A DNA stretch of 64,000 bases. Origin: Trigonopsis variabilis. Its lineage: Eukaryota > Ascomycota > Trigonopsidomycetes > Trigonopsidales > Trigonopsidaceae. Below, piece after piece: positions 1-11,343 of the stretch (its first letter is position 1; each line of letters opens with the position of its first letter). The stretch spans positions 1,178,001 to 1,242,000 of the forward strand of contig PPXM03000003.1 of NCBI GenBank assembly GCA_003707065.3, read 5' to 3'. Position numbers and translations under genes: made by a program. Under the pieces are notes generated by a model. It saw only the letters and a program-made list of their open reading frames with translations, searched no databases and was not told the DNA's origin.

Positions 1-728
1 ATGTAGATGTCACTACATTCTCTGATATTGACAAGTAACCGTACCGAAGGACCTCGAGAACAGGGTTGTTTTGCTATGGAGAAGCCCAAGCGAGAGAAGC
101 AAAGATAATCCAATCAAAGCATGGGGTGCACCACATAGAAACCATAATGCTCGATGTAGTATCTTATTTGGCTAGCGTTTTATTATTTTGGAGCCTAGGA
201 GATCTCAAAGGAAACGATACATGTCAAATTCAAAGGGTGAAAAGGCCACGCGCGTTGACTTCCCGTTTCGGAATAAACTTCAGAATAGAGACCGGCCTGG
301 GCACCCTCAAGAAGGGTTCTTGTCATTAAATCCATGACGAAGGGGTCCCACAACTCTGCTTTTCATGTTGTTCATATATCCAATAATCATATTTTACAGG
401 ATAAATGTACACAAAAGGCAAGACGCTCTCATCTACTCGGCTGCTTCACCCACTTCCATACAGATGTCCCCGAGGATAACCCACGTTGAAAGACCAGAGG
501 ATTAACGTGTAAATAAAGCTAGGAATTTCTTTTCGCATCTTCTGGCAGCGCAGAATAGAGATCTCATGGCCATAAGCGGTCTATATAAGGTAGGCTAACA
601 AGGCTCCTGGAGAAATTGAACACTTAGGGAAGGGATTAGAGACTCAAACACTGGGATAAATTTTAAGAAACCCAGACAGAGACCAACGCTTCATGGAACA
701 TTGTTCTTGTGCTCAACCTAATTCATTA
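1..728. other. Intergenic, no gene seen
   Basis: No reading frame here begins with ATG and resembles a known protein, and no tRNA-like folding was noticed. The segment lies 3' of the Dfg5-like gene, which reads toward it. The first bases could hold the tail of a gene outside the window, but nothing supports this directly. Confidence 0.4.
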
Positions 729-2130
729 TCACGGGCTAACAATAAAGGCCAAAAGGCCCAAAGAGAGAGCACAAAAAAACCCACAGATAATAATACCACT
801 AATTTTATCTTTTCTCGTTGCCGGAGTATAATATACACCCCAAGGATCAACCTTCAAGCCTGAGGGAACAGAACCTGCTTTGTCTTCTGATATACCGCCA
901 TTTTGGGCAGTGACTGGGGCCGACGGGGTCTGAACAGAAGATCCATGATTCCATATCAAGAGATTCTGAAAAACTTCAAGGGCACACATTTGGGGACCCA
1001 AGCCCCATTTTCCATCCCAACCAGTTCCTTCCCAGCTTACTGAACAAGTTACACCGTCCGAGCCTCCAGCGCATGTTCTGGCCGCAGCCACAGCGGTAGA
1101 TTCCATTTTTGCCTGAATCTGATCACTGGTCCAAGGAGCTAAGACAGCGGTATCAGAGAGAAACCTAGCAAGGTAAGCTTTAAAAGATTGTTGATCATTA
1201 TCGCAAGTTTTACTGTCCTCACACCAGAATTCAACCATAATATTGTTGCGAAAAAATGAATTTTCAATATTAGTCAATAAGCCGTCTATCACGCTTTTCC
1301 ACTTTGCATCTGACGTGCTGTTGTAGAGGTAAGCAGCACCGGATATCAACAAACCAGCGTTGTATGACCATTGCTGAGGTCGCGGTGAAGAACAGTCTTC
1401 TACAAGCACACCATCATATACAATATATGTAGGAGAAACCAGCTGGGTCTGTTCCATCCAGCTATACAGCTTTTCCGCGTAACTCAAATACGTGTCATTC
1501 GCGGTGTATCTATAAAGACGAGATAGCAAATGAAATAAGCAACCGTTACTAACAGTGTTTTTGTAATTATAGCCGATTAAGAAAGGATAGACCTGCCATC
1601 GGAGACCTCCATTACAGTTGGGATCCCAGCGACCCATTTGCTCCTTTACAACTTCCACCACAAGATGCAACCATTGAGGTTTCCCTGCAGGAGGATCAGG
1701 AAATCGCCGTTCGGCAGCCATCATGGCGGTAATGGCCCAGAAAGCTTGATCATCGTTACCCATAGCGTTTGTTTGATTAACTGGCATAAAGTCTTCTTTA
1801 TCTCCGACTTGGAACAGTATACTTTCTGTGATGAAGTCATTGTATGAATCATCTCCAGTATAAAACCAATAATCAATCATACTCTAGCTAGTTAGAACAG
1901 AAGAGTATAGAGCTTACACCAAATGCTGCTCCAGCTTCCCACCAGTAATAACCTGTCATTATGCCGGGAATTGCACCGGGTTCATTCTTGTAGTATCCGC
2001 TATAATCCAGCAAACCAGCCAAGGCCGTCTGTGATGCATTTATGATCGAGTTTGGGGAGGTAACATTGATCTGGAAAGATAATGATAAGGGAAAGAGACC
2101 AAAAGCTATCAATATCGAAGCCGGTACCAT
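729..2130 (-). CDS. dfg5: GPI-anchored endo-alpha-1,6-mannosidase-like protein, Dfg5/Dcw1 family (GH76)
   Basis: The product belongs to the fungal GH76 Dfg5/Dcw1 family, which is thought to cut and transfer GPI-anchored mannoproteins onto wall glucan at the cell surface. Two exons (2130-1918 and 1883-729) join across a 34-nt GTAAGC...CTAAC...TAG intron at 1917-1884, giving 455 residues against about 458 in yeast Dfg5. The N-terminus (MVPASILIAFGLFPLSLSFQ) is a clear signal peptide. The family block GYYWWEAGA lies just before the splice and continues as SMIDYWFYTGD after it. The catalytic-type motif GNDDQ is at residues 113-117. The C-terminus ends in a long hydrophobic stretch suited to GPI attachment. 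Dfg5 and Dcw1 cannot be told apart by eye. Confidence 0.9.
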
Positions 2131-2763
2131 ACTGGGAAGATATCTAGCTTAACCAGAGATGTGAGGATAATAAGAAGCTGAAAAGATCTCAACGAATTCC
2201 TACTACTGGTATTCCCGTCAGTTTCATTTTAAACGCTTCCAAGCAAACAGGGATACGCTTAATATAACATAAGGACGCTACATTTGAAACGTACCTCATG
2301 CCCCTTATACTTCGCAAGTGCTTCATATTAAACTATATGAGCAATGACCCTTGAATTTTCATTCCCATCAGTGTCAATTCAGATAAATCAAAAAAGAAGG
2401 AGTGAACCGCTGCCTCTCACTGAGATTCTTAGACAGATGCAAAATACTTTATAGGTTTAGGTATATCTCTGTATTGAGCTCATTAATCTAGGAATTTCCT
2501 TGGAAGCCTGATCCGCAAAGTGGACGAGTGGCTGATTCGAAGTCTGCGTTGGGTAACATGTTTAGGCGAATGATATCAATCTCGGAATGAATGTGATCAG
2601 CAAGATCACAATTGAGAGGAGAGATAGTATGAAGAAGACAATGACCCTGATCCCTTTATAACTGGCGGTTACACGATTCCTTTCACCTACGTAGACTATA
2701 CCCTAGTCTGTTCAAAAGCTACGTAGTCAGTTACCTCGAACCAGCTTGTCTTAATAATCTACA
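2131..2763. other. Intergenic: upstream of dfg5, 3' flank of rpl4
   Basis: This segment should hold the dfg5 promoter and the rpl4 3' end. No further coding or RNA gene is apparent. Confidence 0.4.
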
Positions 2764-3768
2764 CTAATTTTTGAACGCCTTGGCATAAGGGTTGAGAGCC
2801 AACAAAGCCTTCTTGTTGCGTAGAGGATTTTTCTTGATCACCAAAGAGTTCTTTGTAGATCGGGGGCCAGCAGGGCGGACAACAGATTGAACCTCGGAAG
2901 AGTTGATGATGGCAGTGATATCAGCATCCGAAACAATGTTGGAAGGAAGAGAGTAGCCTGATTTGGCAGAGCTGACACCTTCACCTCCCCAGATTGAATC
3001 AAGAGCTTTGAAGGCAGATTCGGTCCAGATGACGAATCGTCCAAGGTGTCCACCAGGAGCAAGTTGGAGAAGGTTCAAAGAGCTAACAGGGCTGGTCTCA
3101 ACACCAGGGATATTTCGGAAAGCCTTGACAAGACCCTTGTCTTCACCATAGACAATGAGAGGACCCAATCGTTGGGTATGACGACGACCACGAAGTTTAC
3201 CCTTTCCAGCTCGGACCTTCTTAGATTTGATGGCCTTGGCAACATCAGCTTGAGCACCAATAGCCTTGAGAGCAGCAACGGCTTCCTTGGTCTTTTGGAT
3301 GGACTCAAGATCGTTAGAAACTACTAAAGGAACCTCGCTGATGGTCTCGACTCGGTGACCACGAGCCAAAACAAGAGGAGCGACGGAAGAGGCAGCAACG
3401 GCAGCAGCGGTAGCATATCGCTTTTCGTTGAGATTAACTTTGACGTGCCACTTGCGCCAGGTCTTGGTAGGAGCAAACATACGACCACCTCGGCACATAT
3501 TACCAAAGGCAGCTTGACCAGAACGGTGGGTACCACCTCCGTTCACACGAGGAATACGGGCAACAGCTCGACCAGTACCCCATGACTCGGCAGAAGTCTG
3601 TTCACCGGCATTGGAAGCAACGGCATAAGCTTGACGCTTGTTCTTGTTGACTCGAACGAAGACGGAGTGAACGAGATCAGCTCGAATGGGAGCTGAGAAA
3701 ATAGCTGGCTTAGGGGCGGAAGAGGTCGCCTTTGATTCGGTGACGGAATAGACTGAGACGGTCGACAT
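2764..3768 (-). CDS. rpl4: 60S ribosomal protein L4 (uL4)
   Basis: This is a core protein of the large cytosolic ribosomal subunit, whose internal loop lines the exit tunnel. The family is plain from [20 protein letters not shown], the glycine-rich loop ([20 protein letters not shown]), the basic [16 protein letters not shown] block, and [10 protein letters not shown] at the end. The start at 3768 (MSTVSVYS) fits the usual uL4 N-terminus; an in-frame ATG nine codons upstream at 3795 is possible. The protein is 334 residues from 3768, against 362-363 in yeasts. It stops right after the NPYAK block, so about 25 tail residues are absent, and no splice donor that would add a further exon is visible. 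No introns are seen. A TCACGTGA palindrome lies about 65 bp upstream. Confidence 0.95.
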   Translation of the reverse strand: MSTVSVYSVTESKATSSAPKPAIFSAPIRADLVHSVFVRVNKNKRQAYAVASNAGEQTSAESWGTGRAVARIPRVNGGGTHRSGQAAFGNMCRGGRMFAPTKTWRKWHVKVNLNEKRYATAAAVAASSVAPLVLARGHRVETISEVPLVVSNDLESIQKTKEAVAALKAIGAQADVAKAIKSKKVRAGKGKLRGRRHTQRLGPLIVYGEDKGLVKAFRNIPGVETSPVSSLNLLQLAPGGHLGRFVIWTESAFKALDSIWGGEGVSSAKSGYSLPSNIVSDADITAIINSSEVQSVVRPAGPRSTKNSLVIKKNPLRNKKALLALNPYAKAFKN

Positions 3769-4172
3769 GTCGAGTTGGCGAGTCGTTGGATGCATTGTCG
3801 ATGTTGCGTACGTCCTGGTACTGTGACTTTGATCACGTGAGATATGTATGTGCTAACCCCCAACAACTGGACATCATTTGTAACGCTTGGGACTTCTGTT
3901 CAGGCGAGAGGCCACTGGTAACAGGTAGGGAATCTGAAGGGACTCAACTAAGCTCGATATTCCGAAGTCTTTATTATGGGCAATAGTAGTGACTTTTAAA
4001 TATTCTCTCTTTCTCATAGAACTGAATGTCGATGCCAGAGGTTACTGCTTAAGTTACTAAGACATCAAAGGAGAATCTTCTTAAACAATACGAAGTCGGA
4101 TTTCGATCATAACTAATCTAATTGATAGCGTAAGGAGACATCACTTGAATTACAGTCCAACAGCAAAATGCA
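3769..4172. other. Intergenic: rpl4 promoter and pex7 3' flank
   Basis: The segment holds the rpl4 upstream region, with the TCACGTGA site noted separately, and the pex7 3' end. No coding sequence is supported. Confidence 0.4.
3833..3840. promoter_or_regulatory. TCACGTGA E-box palindrome upstream of rpl4
   Basis: A perfect 8-bp palindrome with a CACGTG core sits about 65 bp before the rpl4 start. In several ascomycetes Cbf1-type bHLH factors bind such sites, and Cbf1/Tbf1 sites occur upstream of ribosomal protein genes. Binding here is an inference from sequence only. Confidence 0.35.
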
Positions 4173-5201
4173 TTATCGTGGGGGGTTTCTTGAATCCCAT
4201 ACGTAGATCATTTCATCCCAGCCAGTCGTGGCCACCCAGCCTGGCACTCCAAACATCGACCAATCGCATCCGACGACAAATTCGGTATGCTTGTTGAAAG
4301 AAGCAAGCTGGTTTTTTCGGTGACTTATGATTCGAGGTTGGTCGGGGTTATTTCCTGCACTTACATCCTGCCAGATGCGAGCTGTCATATCATAAGAAAC
4401 GCTCATCAAGATATCTCCAGAGTGAGGTGACCAACTTACGCGACGCACCGCAAATTCATGTCCAAGCATTTCATTTACAGGTGATCGGAGGCTTCTTATA
4501 TCCCAAACCCGAATAGATCGGTCCACAGAAGCAGTCGCCAACACAGTCGAGCGATATTTGTTCCAATCAAGGCTTAGAATCTCGGCCCCATTGTGAGCCA
4601 AATGTGAGACAACTAAAGGCGTTGGACGCCTAGTATCCCATATCCTCAAATTAGAATCCGAAGAGCAAGAGGCTAGACTAGAACCATCATAAGGACTGAA
4701 CATCGCTGTATATGTACAGGAAGGAGGAGTAGGAGCAACTAATGTATTGATAGATGAATTGGAGTTCGGGGACCACTGAGGAGTTAGACATTATCCCAAA
4801 GAGTAGCTCACGATCTTAATAGAACCATCCCAGCTTGACGAACAGAAGATTGATTTGTCGACCATGTTCCAGTTCACGCTGAACACTTCTCTACCATGTT
4901 CTTTCCACGTTTGCAGAGGATATGACCCGGCTCCACAATCAAACAATTGAATAGACCCATCCCCACATGCTACAACCAACTGGTTCTCGTGGACCTCCGA
5001 CCACGCTAAGTCAAACATTCCATCCTGCGTATCTGCGATATAGAAAGGAGTGAAACCTTGAGGAGATATATTGAGTATATGTAATCGTCCATTGCCAACC
5101 AGACCAAAGTTAGCTGATGTCACACAAGCTATCCGGGAATCAAAGAAAGGGGAGTAACCAATTGCGTACCCGTTGAAACCAGTTGTTCTATATGACAGCA
5201 T
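4173..5201 (-). CDS. pex7: Peroxin-7, PTS2 import receptor (WD40)
   Basis: Pex7 is the cytosolic receptor that carries proteins with a PTS2 signal to peroxisomes. Two exons (5201-4812 and 4775-4173) join across a 36-nt intron (4811-4776; GTGAGC donor, CTAAC branch, TCAG acceptor) to give 330 residues. The protein is a run of WD40 repeats. Pex7-specific stretches include SSSWDGSIKIW over the splice, AHNGAEILSLDWNKY, LATASVDRSIRVWDIR, GHEFAVRRVSWSPH and HTEFVVGCDWS. The last repeat ends YVWDSRNPPR. Splicing restores a full repeat with no gap. The upstream region is shared with the divergent mitochondrial uS11m gene. Confidence 0.92.
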
Positions 5202-5686
5202 TATAGCGGGTAGCCGAAAAGAGATTTATTTGGAGGGATAGTTGAGAATCCCTCCCTATTAGTACCCTAGCGATGGGTATGGTTGTGAGGGGACTTTCAC
5301 ATGTAGCGTTTCGTGGGGAGTGAGACCGAGCTGTTTGTCCCCATAATCAAATGAGCAGGATGAGTTTCGGGAGTTGAATAAAGCATGAAAGGTCTACAAA
5401 ACTGAAGATGGACTTGAAGCCCAGGAAATGAGGTCAGAGCAGAAAGATCTCCTCTAGCATCACCATTAACTAGGCAAGCATGTCTTTTTCTGTTTGTGTA
5501 AATGAGAGTAATTGCCAGATATGGGTGATCTGAGTCAGAAACAAAACCATTTTTTACCAGAGAATTTTCAATCCGTTAATTATAACATTGTGACGGTGAT
5601 GGTGGGAAGTGTAGCCTGAACAGGTGGGTCGCTCAGCTGTCGCTCGCTGTGTTGCAACTAGCCGAGTTTTTTTCAGGCGTCTGGTC
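5202..5686. other. Divergent promoter region, pex7 / mrps18
   Basis: About 485 bp lie between the two divergent start codons. A T-rich run ending in CAG just before the uS11m ATG could be a splice acceptor for a non-coding leader exon. No other gene is seen. Confidence 0.35.
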
Positions 5687-6412
5687 ATGATGGCGACCAA
5701 TATGAGCAAGATGCTATTGCGGCCATCAATCAATCGATATAATACATCCCGGATGAATTTAATAGATATTTCAAAATCAATGACCCGAGGATTCCGATCA
5801 AAGTCAGTGGTTCAGGCAAATGACACTTTATCGAGGGATCAGATTAAAGGAGCTAGACAGGCCAGGAATACGATCAAGTCACAGATGCAGCGATTAAAAG
5901 ATCAGAACGAGGCTCAAGAGAAAAAGAAAGTTAACAAAGTTTATAGCCAAGGGCATCTCTATGTTATTTCTAAGAAGAACAACTTACATTTGACTTATAC
6001 TCTTTCTTATTCCAAAGAAGGCACTGCTCCTGCATACTCTAGACCACAATATTATGATTTGGCTCGACTACAAAAGTCCATGGCCGATGCTGTTAATCCT
6101 CCTCAAGATGTTGTGGTCTCGATGAGCTGTGGACAATTAGGATATCGCAATGCTCAAGAAAAAGAGTATGAAGCTGCATTCCGTACGGCGACACTATTTT
6201 TTCAGAAAATGGCTGATAAAAGACGGAAATTGCCCGAGGGCGTTCATGATATCGAACTTATTTTCAAGGGGTTTGCTAGTGGCCGAAACGCCTTCGTCCG
6301 CGCCTTATTGGGCCGCGAAGGTGACGAAATAAGGCCAGCAATTGTCATGGTCACTGAAGGAACTCCTATCAAATACGGTGGTGAACGACCCAAGCGGAGG
6401 AGGAGAGTTTGA
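5687..6412 (+). CDS. mrps18: Mitochondrial small-subunit ribosomal protein uS11m (yeast Mrps18, human MRPS11)
   Basis: The C-terminal half matches bacterial-type S11: a VVSMSCGQLGYRNAQEKEY strand, a helix with AAFRTATLFFQKMA, then IELIFKGFASGRNAFVRALL, a near-universal GxxxGR segment. The very basic end (GGERPKRRRRV) corresponds to the S11 tail that contacts 16S-like rRNA and mRNA. The start at 5687 gives 241 residues. The first 45 or so are rich in Arg, Ser and Met with few acidic residues, as expected of a mitochondrial presequence. The frame stays open upstream of 5687 but has no ATG there. A single exon is sufficient. Confidence 0.88.
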   Translation: MMATNMSKMLLRPSINRYNTSRMNLIDISKSMTRGFRSKSVVQANDTLSRDQIKGARQARNTIKSQMQRLKDQNEAQEKKKVNKVYSQGHLYVISKKNNLHLTYTLSYSKEGTAPAYSRPQYYDLARLQKSMADAVNPPQDVVVSMSCGQLGYRNAQEKEYEAAFRTATLFFQKMADKRRKLPEGVHDIELIFKGFASGRNAFVRALLGREGDEIRPAIVMVTEGTPIKYGGERPKRRRRV

Positions 6413-7474
6413 AATGGGAATCTTGTATATAACCCAGACGCGGCCTTCCAGTGTTGGTCTCAATTTATCTTATTTGAGCAAGTAAATCCTTTGATCTAAT
6501 CAAATGTACACATGATCAAGTGGCTTATGTATGATCTATATAAAAATTCTGAAGCAGTCCCACTGAGGTCCAGGAATCGCGGCAACAGTCTTCCGACTAA
6601 TCATGTTTCCTTAGCGGACGGCGTCGTTGAAAGATTCGATATTTGTATGACAGAATACGTCCCAGCCCAGAATCTCGGTGGTTACATGGCTTAAGGCTGC
6701 TTTCATCAGCTGCGTCCGGTAGTTAGTATGAGTCTCGCTCACATAGTCAAATTAGGGAGTTGAGTGGTTTCCAGGGCAAGCAGGCTCGTTCTTTGACCGA
6801 AGAGGTAGCTATGTTGCATAATCGAGTTCTAACTAGTCTACTTTTCCTTTGGAAGTTTCTGATTTGTCGTCTATTTCATACCCGACTACGAGAATTCTGG
6901 TGAAGAACTTTTGGACTTGTTTTAGAGAACACTTCGTCAACCTCCTCAGTCTAAAGAGGCAAACTCTGTACGCGTTCCTGTTTCAGCACGTTCTAGCAGA
7001 GACTACTAGAGTCACGGCTCTCTAGGAGGTTGGTTCTCACCTACTCGAAATGAAGCAGATCAGGTGTTACAATGTTATATGTCTGCGACATTATATTCAG
7101 ATTCAGCTAGGCACCAGGTACGACTAGAGCAAATAGCACAGTAGAGATTATTAAGTAGCAAGAGAGTTTGGTTGAGAATCTCCCAGGACATTCTACACCA
7201 GAGTGGGAGCTTCGCTCCCGATTCTCAAAAAGTTCACATGTCACCAGGAGTGCTAACAGTATCATTTCGATCTTGACAATAGTTTCAGCCATCTCCCTTT
7301 CTGTCTCGAGATCGTGGTCGGCTCTCGAGGATATGTAACAAGATGGAGGGAACTTACCAACCCCTCATTGAAGTGTCCGAAATAGGAAACCCGGGGGTTG
7401 CGCCACTTGAGCAACCAGGTCGGACTAGTTGAATTCCTATCCTTACCTTCCTTTTACTGCTCTCGTGGCCCGAA
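6413..7474. other. Long upstream region of gsy1, no gene seen
   Basis: About 1.06 kb lies between tandem plus-strand genes. Only short frames occur, including 61 codons on the minus strand at 7107-7292, and none has family features. It probably holds the gsy1 promoter and leader. Confidence 0.35.
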
Positions 7475-10066
7475 ATGTCCGAGAGCAGAGATATTAAGCA
7501 TCATTTGCTCTTTGAAGTCGCCACGGAAGTCGCAAACAAAGGTAAGAACGGTCTTTTCAGCAGCTCAAGAAGGATCACCATATCCTTGGTTCTCGGTCCT
7601 TTTGGATATCAATTGGTCTCAAAATTATCCTATAGTGCATATATGGGGTTAAAATTTTACGGACTTTCTTTGAGAGAAAGGTAGTTGAGAATTATTAGTG
7701 ATATTCGGCTGACCTATCGCGAGAGGTTTATGAGCTATGTCATTTGTGATATCCGTGAATTTATGTTTGAACAATGAGAAGATAGTTTCAACGCAATTAA
7801 ACATAAGCTACTACTTTAATACCTTTCTACCATTGCTCTGTTCTTTTTTGGAGTCCTGGATCTCTATAACTGAAACTTTGACGATTTGCTATCTCTCCAT
7901 TCAACCCTCACACTTCTTCTAACGTTTAGTTGGTGGCATCTACACGGTTATAAAATCTAAAGTTCCTATCACTGTCGCAGAGTACCGGGAGAGGTATTGC
8001 CTTTTAGGACCTCTCAATAGCAAAAATGTGGGAAGATTCGATAAAGAGTATTTAATACTGACATTTAGGCTGCGACGGAAGTCGAGGAACTTACTCCAAC
8101 GGATCCCTCCATGACTGCTACTCTCACTTCGATGAGGGAGAGGGGAATTCGGCTGCTTTATGGACGTTGGCTCATTGAAGGTATTAGACTCTAATGGTCC
8201 GGTTTAACCCTTGTTTTAGGTGCTCCAAGAGTCATCCTTTTCGATCTGGGTTCAGCGACTCGATATCTCGCCGAATGGAAGGCTGACCTTTGGAACACCG
8301 CTGGAATACCTGCTCCTGATGGCGATACAGAAACCAACGATGCCATTCTTTTGGGTTATTTGGTCGCTTGGTTCCTAGGAGAGGTATATTTTCGTCATAA
8401 ATAGGCCACTAATAGCTAGTTTGTCTTCCACGATCGAAAAAGGGCTGTTGTGGCTCACTTTCATGAGTGGCTGGCCGGAATTGCTTTGCCTTTGTGTGCA
8501 AAGCGTCATATCGATGTGACAACCATCTTCACTACCCACGCTACACTTTTGGGACGTTATCTTTGTGCCGGTTCTGTTGATTTCTACAATAACCTTCAGT
8601 GGTTTGACGTGGATCAAGAAGCAGGCCGACGAGGTATCTATCATCGATATTGCATCGAGCGCGCTGCTGCACATTCTGCGGATGTTTTTACGACTGTTTC
8701 TCATATTACAGCATATGAATCGGAGCATTTATTGAAACGCAAGCCCGATGGTGTTCTACCAAATGGCCTCAACGTCATCAAATTCTCTGCTATGCATGAA
8801 TTTCAAAATCTTCACGCTCTTCGAAAAGAAAAAATTAACGATTTTGTCCGTGGTCATTTCTATGGACACTATGATTTCAATCTTGAAGACACTGTCTATC
8901 TCTTCACTGCTGGACGCTACGAGTATCGGAATAAGGGTGTTGACATGTTCATTGAATCTTTAGCAAGACTGAATCATCGATTGAAGGAGAAAAATTCTAA
9001 AAAGACAGTAATAGCGTTCATTATCATGCCTGCTGCGACTCATTCTTATACCGTTGATACGTTAAGAGGGCAAGCCGTTACGAAGGCTCTTAAGGATACC
9101 GTCTCCGAGATTCAGGAAAATATCGGTCGACGTCTTTTCGAGCATTCAGCCCGGTACGCACAGAATGGAAGGGAACTGCCCGAGCTTGATGAACTACTGA
9201 CGTCTACAGACAAGGTAGCTCTCAAACGAAGAGTATATGCCCTTAAAAGATCGTCTCTCCCCCCGGTTGTCACCCATAACATGTCAGATGATGCGACCGA
9301 TCCTATTTTGAATCAGATTCGCCGTGTTCAGTTGTTCAATCATCCCACCGACAGGGTTAAGATCATTTTTCATCCTGAATTCTTGAGCTCTAACAACCCG
9401 ATTCTTCCATTGGATTATGATGACTTTGTTAGGGGCTGTCATTTGGGCGTTTTTCCTTCCTACTATGAGCCATGGGGTTATACTCCAGCTGAATGCACGG
9501 TGATGGGTGTTCCCTCAATCACTACAAATCTTTCTGGATTTGGCTGTTATATGGATGACCTGATCGATAACTCGTCAGACTACGGCATCTATATTGTTGA
9601 TCGACGAAACAAAGGAATCGATGATTCAATAAACCAGTTAACCGATTATATGTTTTCTTTTACACAGCAAAGTCGGCGACAGCGGATCAATCAGCGTAAC
9701 CGGACAGAGCGTCTGAGTGATTTGCTTGACTGGAAGCGGATGGGCATTGAATACATGAAGGCTCGACAATTGGCCCTGCGGCGGGCATATCCTAGCGCCT
9801 TTGAGAATGGTGAGATTCCAGCTTTCTTTGAAAACCAAAAGAAAAAGATTTCGAGGCCATTATCGGTACCAGGCTCGCCTAGGGACAGAGCAGGAATAAT
9901 GACGCCAGGGGATTTTGCATCTTTACAGGAAGGAGGTCAAGAGTTAGATACAGACGACTATATTGCGTTCAAACTAGCCCATGAGGATGAGGATGACGCG
10001 GATCCTTATCCTTTCCCTCTCACACTACGAAGCGGTACCGGTAGGACGGAAGAAGCTTCGTCGTGA
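7475..10066 (+). CDS. gsy1: Glycogen synthase (GT3)
   Basis: The enzyme transfers glucose from UDP-glucose to growing glycogen in the cytosol. Five exons can be read: 7475-7541, 7930-8027, 8069-8180, 8220-8383 and 8420-10066, giving 695 residues against about 705 in yeast Gsy2. Exon 1 encodes [14 protein letters not shown], exon 2 [20 protein letters not shown], exon 3 EVEEL and [10 protein letters not shown], exon 4 the [15 protein letters not shown] and LVAWFLGE blocks, and exon 5 [23 protein letters not shown] and the GT3 catalytic [10 protein letters not shown] segment. The first intron (388 nt) is ten times longer than the others (41, 39 and 36 nt). The second intron has an unusual GTGGGA donor, but that junction gives exactly the expected spacing. 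The C-terminus has [12 protein letters not shown], like the regulatory phosphosites of animal glycogen synthase. Confidence 0.93.
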
Positions 10067-10223
10067 TTACTCACGCTGTTTCCTTCTTCTTTTTTCAGAA
10101 ATCATCTATTGCTCAAATAAGGCTGTACATGTAGAAGAAGACGGTTAGAGTCATATTAACGTTTACGCTAAAGGATATTGTAGGAACATTTGAGACTATT
10201 GTACATGACTTCTGTTTGTCTGT

Positions 10224-10921
10224 CTATAAGGGAGTTCGATGGTCAGCGACAGCACCTTCATCCCACCGATCGAGTTTCATCTTGCGCGTATAGTAAAGTT
10301 TTCTCTGGGAGATATGGTTAGACACGAAGTCTGCAGCATCGCCGCCTCCGGCCAGGAATGATGCCATGAGCGCATCGCATGTATGCTGAGCGTCAACGAC
10401 TGCGTTAGATAGTTGGCGGCGGATGGCAGAGGGTGTGAAGGGATGAACAGCAGTATGCATGGTGATGGCAGTTGATTTCCACTTGCTTTCAAGCTCTGAC
10501 GTTTGGGTAATCATCGAGGATGCTTTGGACCGGAGAGATTCCAAAGAGGCAGTAGAAAGGTAGTCATTAGGAGATTCAGCAGGTTGGGAGGAGAGAGATT
10601 CGGCAAGATTGGCATTCTCGACAGCAAAGGCATGAATCTGATCAGCCAAGGCCTGAATTTCGGGATTCTGGAATGCAAGCGAGGAGATGAGATCCGAAGA
10701 TTCAGATAGAGCACGAAGATCATCGGCACTGTAAGTTAGCCAATGAGCTAGGTGGGCACAAAATACCTGAGGGAGGAAATGAAAGGAGGAAGATAGCATG
10801 AATTTGATATCGACGGAATAACGACACTGGGAGAAGGAGGGATAGGAGGGACAGGGTGGGCCTGAGCCACGGGAGAAGAGTAAGTAAAGCTCGGTTTAGG
10901 AGGAAGTTTGGGAGTATCCAT
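10224..10921 (-). CDS. vps37: ESCRT-I subunit Vps37 (Mod(r) domain)
   Basis: Vps37 is the part of endosomal ESCRT-I that helps sort ubiquitinated cargo into multivesicular bodies. Two exons (10921-10767 and 10728-10224) join over a 38-nt intron (10766-10729; GTATTT donor, CTAAC, TACAG) to give 219 residues, close to yeast Vps37 (213). The first 50 residues are rich in Pro and Ser. The rest is a helical, coiled-coil Mod(r) domain with LQxL-like heptads (NPEIQALADQIHAFAVENAN, ASSMITQTSELESKWK). It ends in the positively charged YYTRKMKLDRW segment common to the family. The stop lies 157 bp from the convergent gsy1 stop. The family call rests on overall pattern rather than a unique motif. Confidence 0.78.
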
Positions 10922-11343
10922 TGGGATGGATGAGTGAGTTGCGGCAAGGTTGAACGGATGGACAGTTACGTGACGCACGGTTACGATAAGAATGAAAGAG
11001 TGCCCCAATGCGTGAAATTGGGTTCAATTTACATTCATTTTGTCTCGCAAGCCAGAGGAAACCAGAGATTGCCGGACAGCTGTTCTGCCAGCTTCAGAGC
11101 GTGCGGTCGAGAGACAGGCTAAAGAAACTTCAACATCAATTTACGAGCACTATCTATTACGCATGAGAGTTATTCAAGGATTACCGTGAATTGCGAAGCG
11201 TAGTACGACAGACTTGAACAGTCACTCACTCAATACCCAGTCGAGGAGTGCTACATGGACGAAACGAACGAACGGCAATAACTAATGCGTTGCCATGGAG
11301 GAAGATCGAGTCCAGTTTATAGAAACGAGCAAAAAAACCATCT
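10922..11343. other. Divergent promoter region, vps37 / naa15
   Basis: About 420 bp lies between the divergent starts. It contains several ACGTGA/TTACG-type elements but no coding frame with features. Confidence 0.35.

Noticed and set aside
5624-5686. Longer start for the uS11m gene
   Set aside because: The extra codons begin with GTG, not ATG. The first ATG is 5687.
7475-8420. Glycogen synthase looked damaged at its N-terminus
   Set aside because: The apparent break vanished once four introns were recognised; every family block is present in order, so it is an intact gene.
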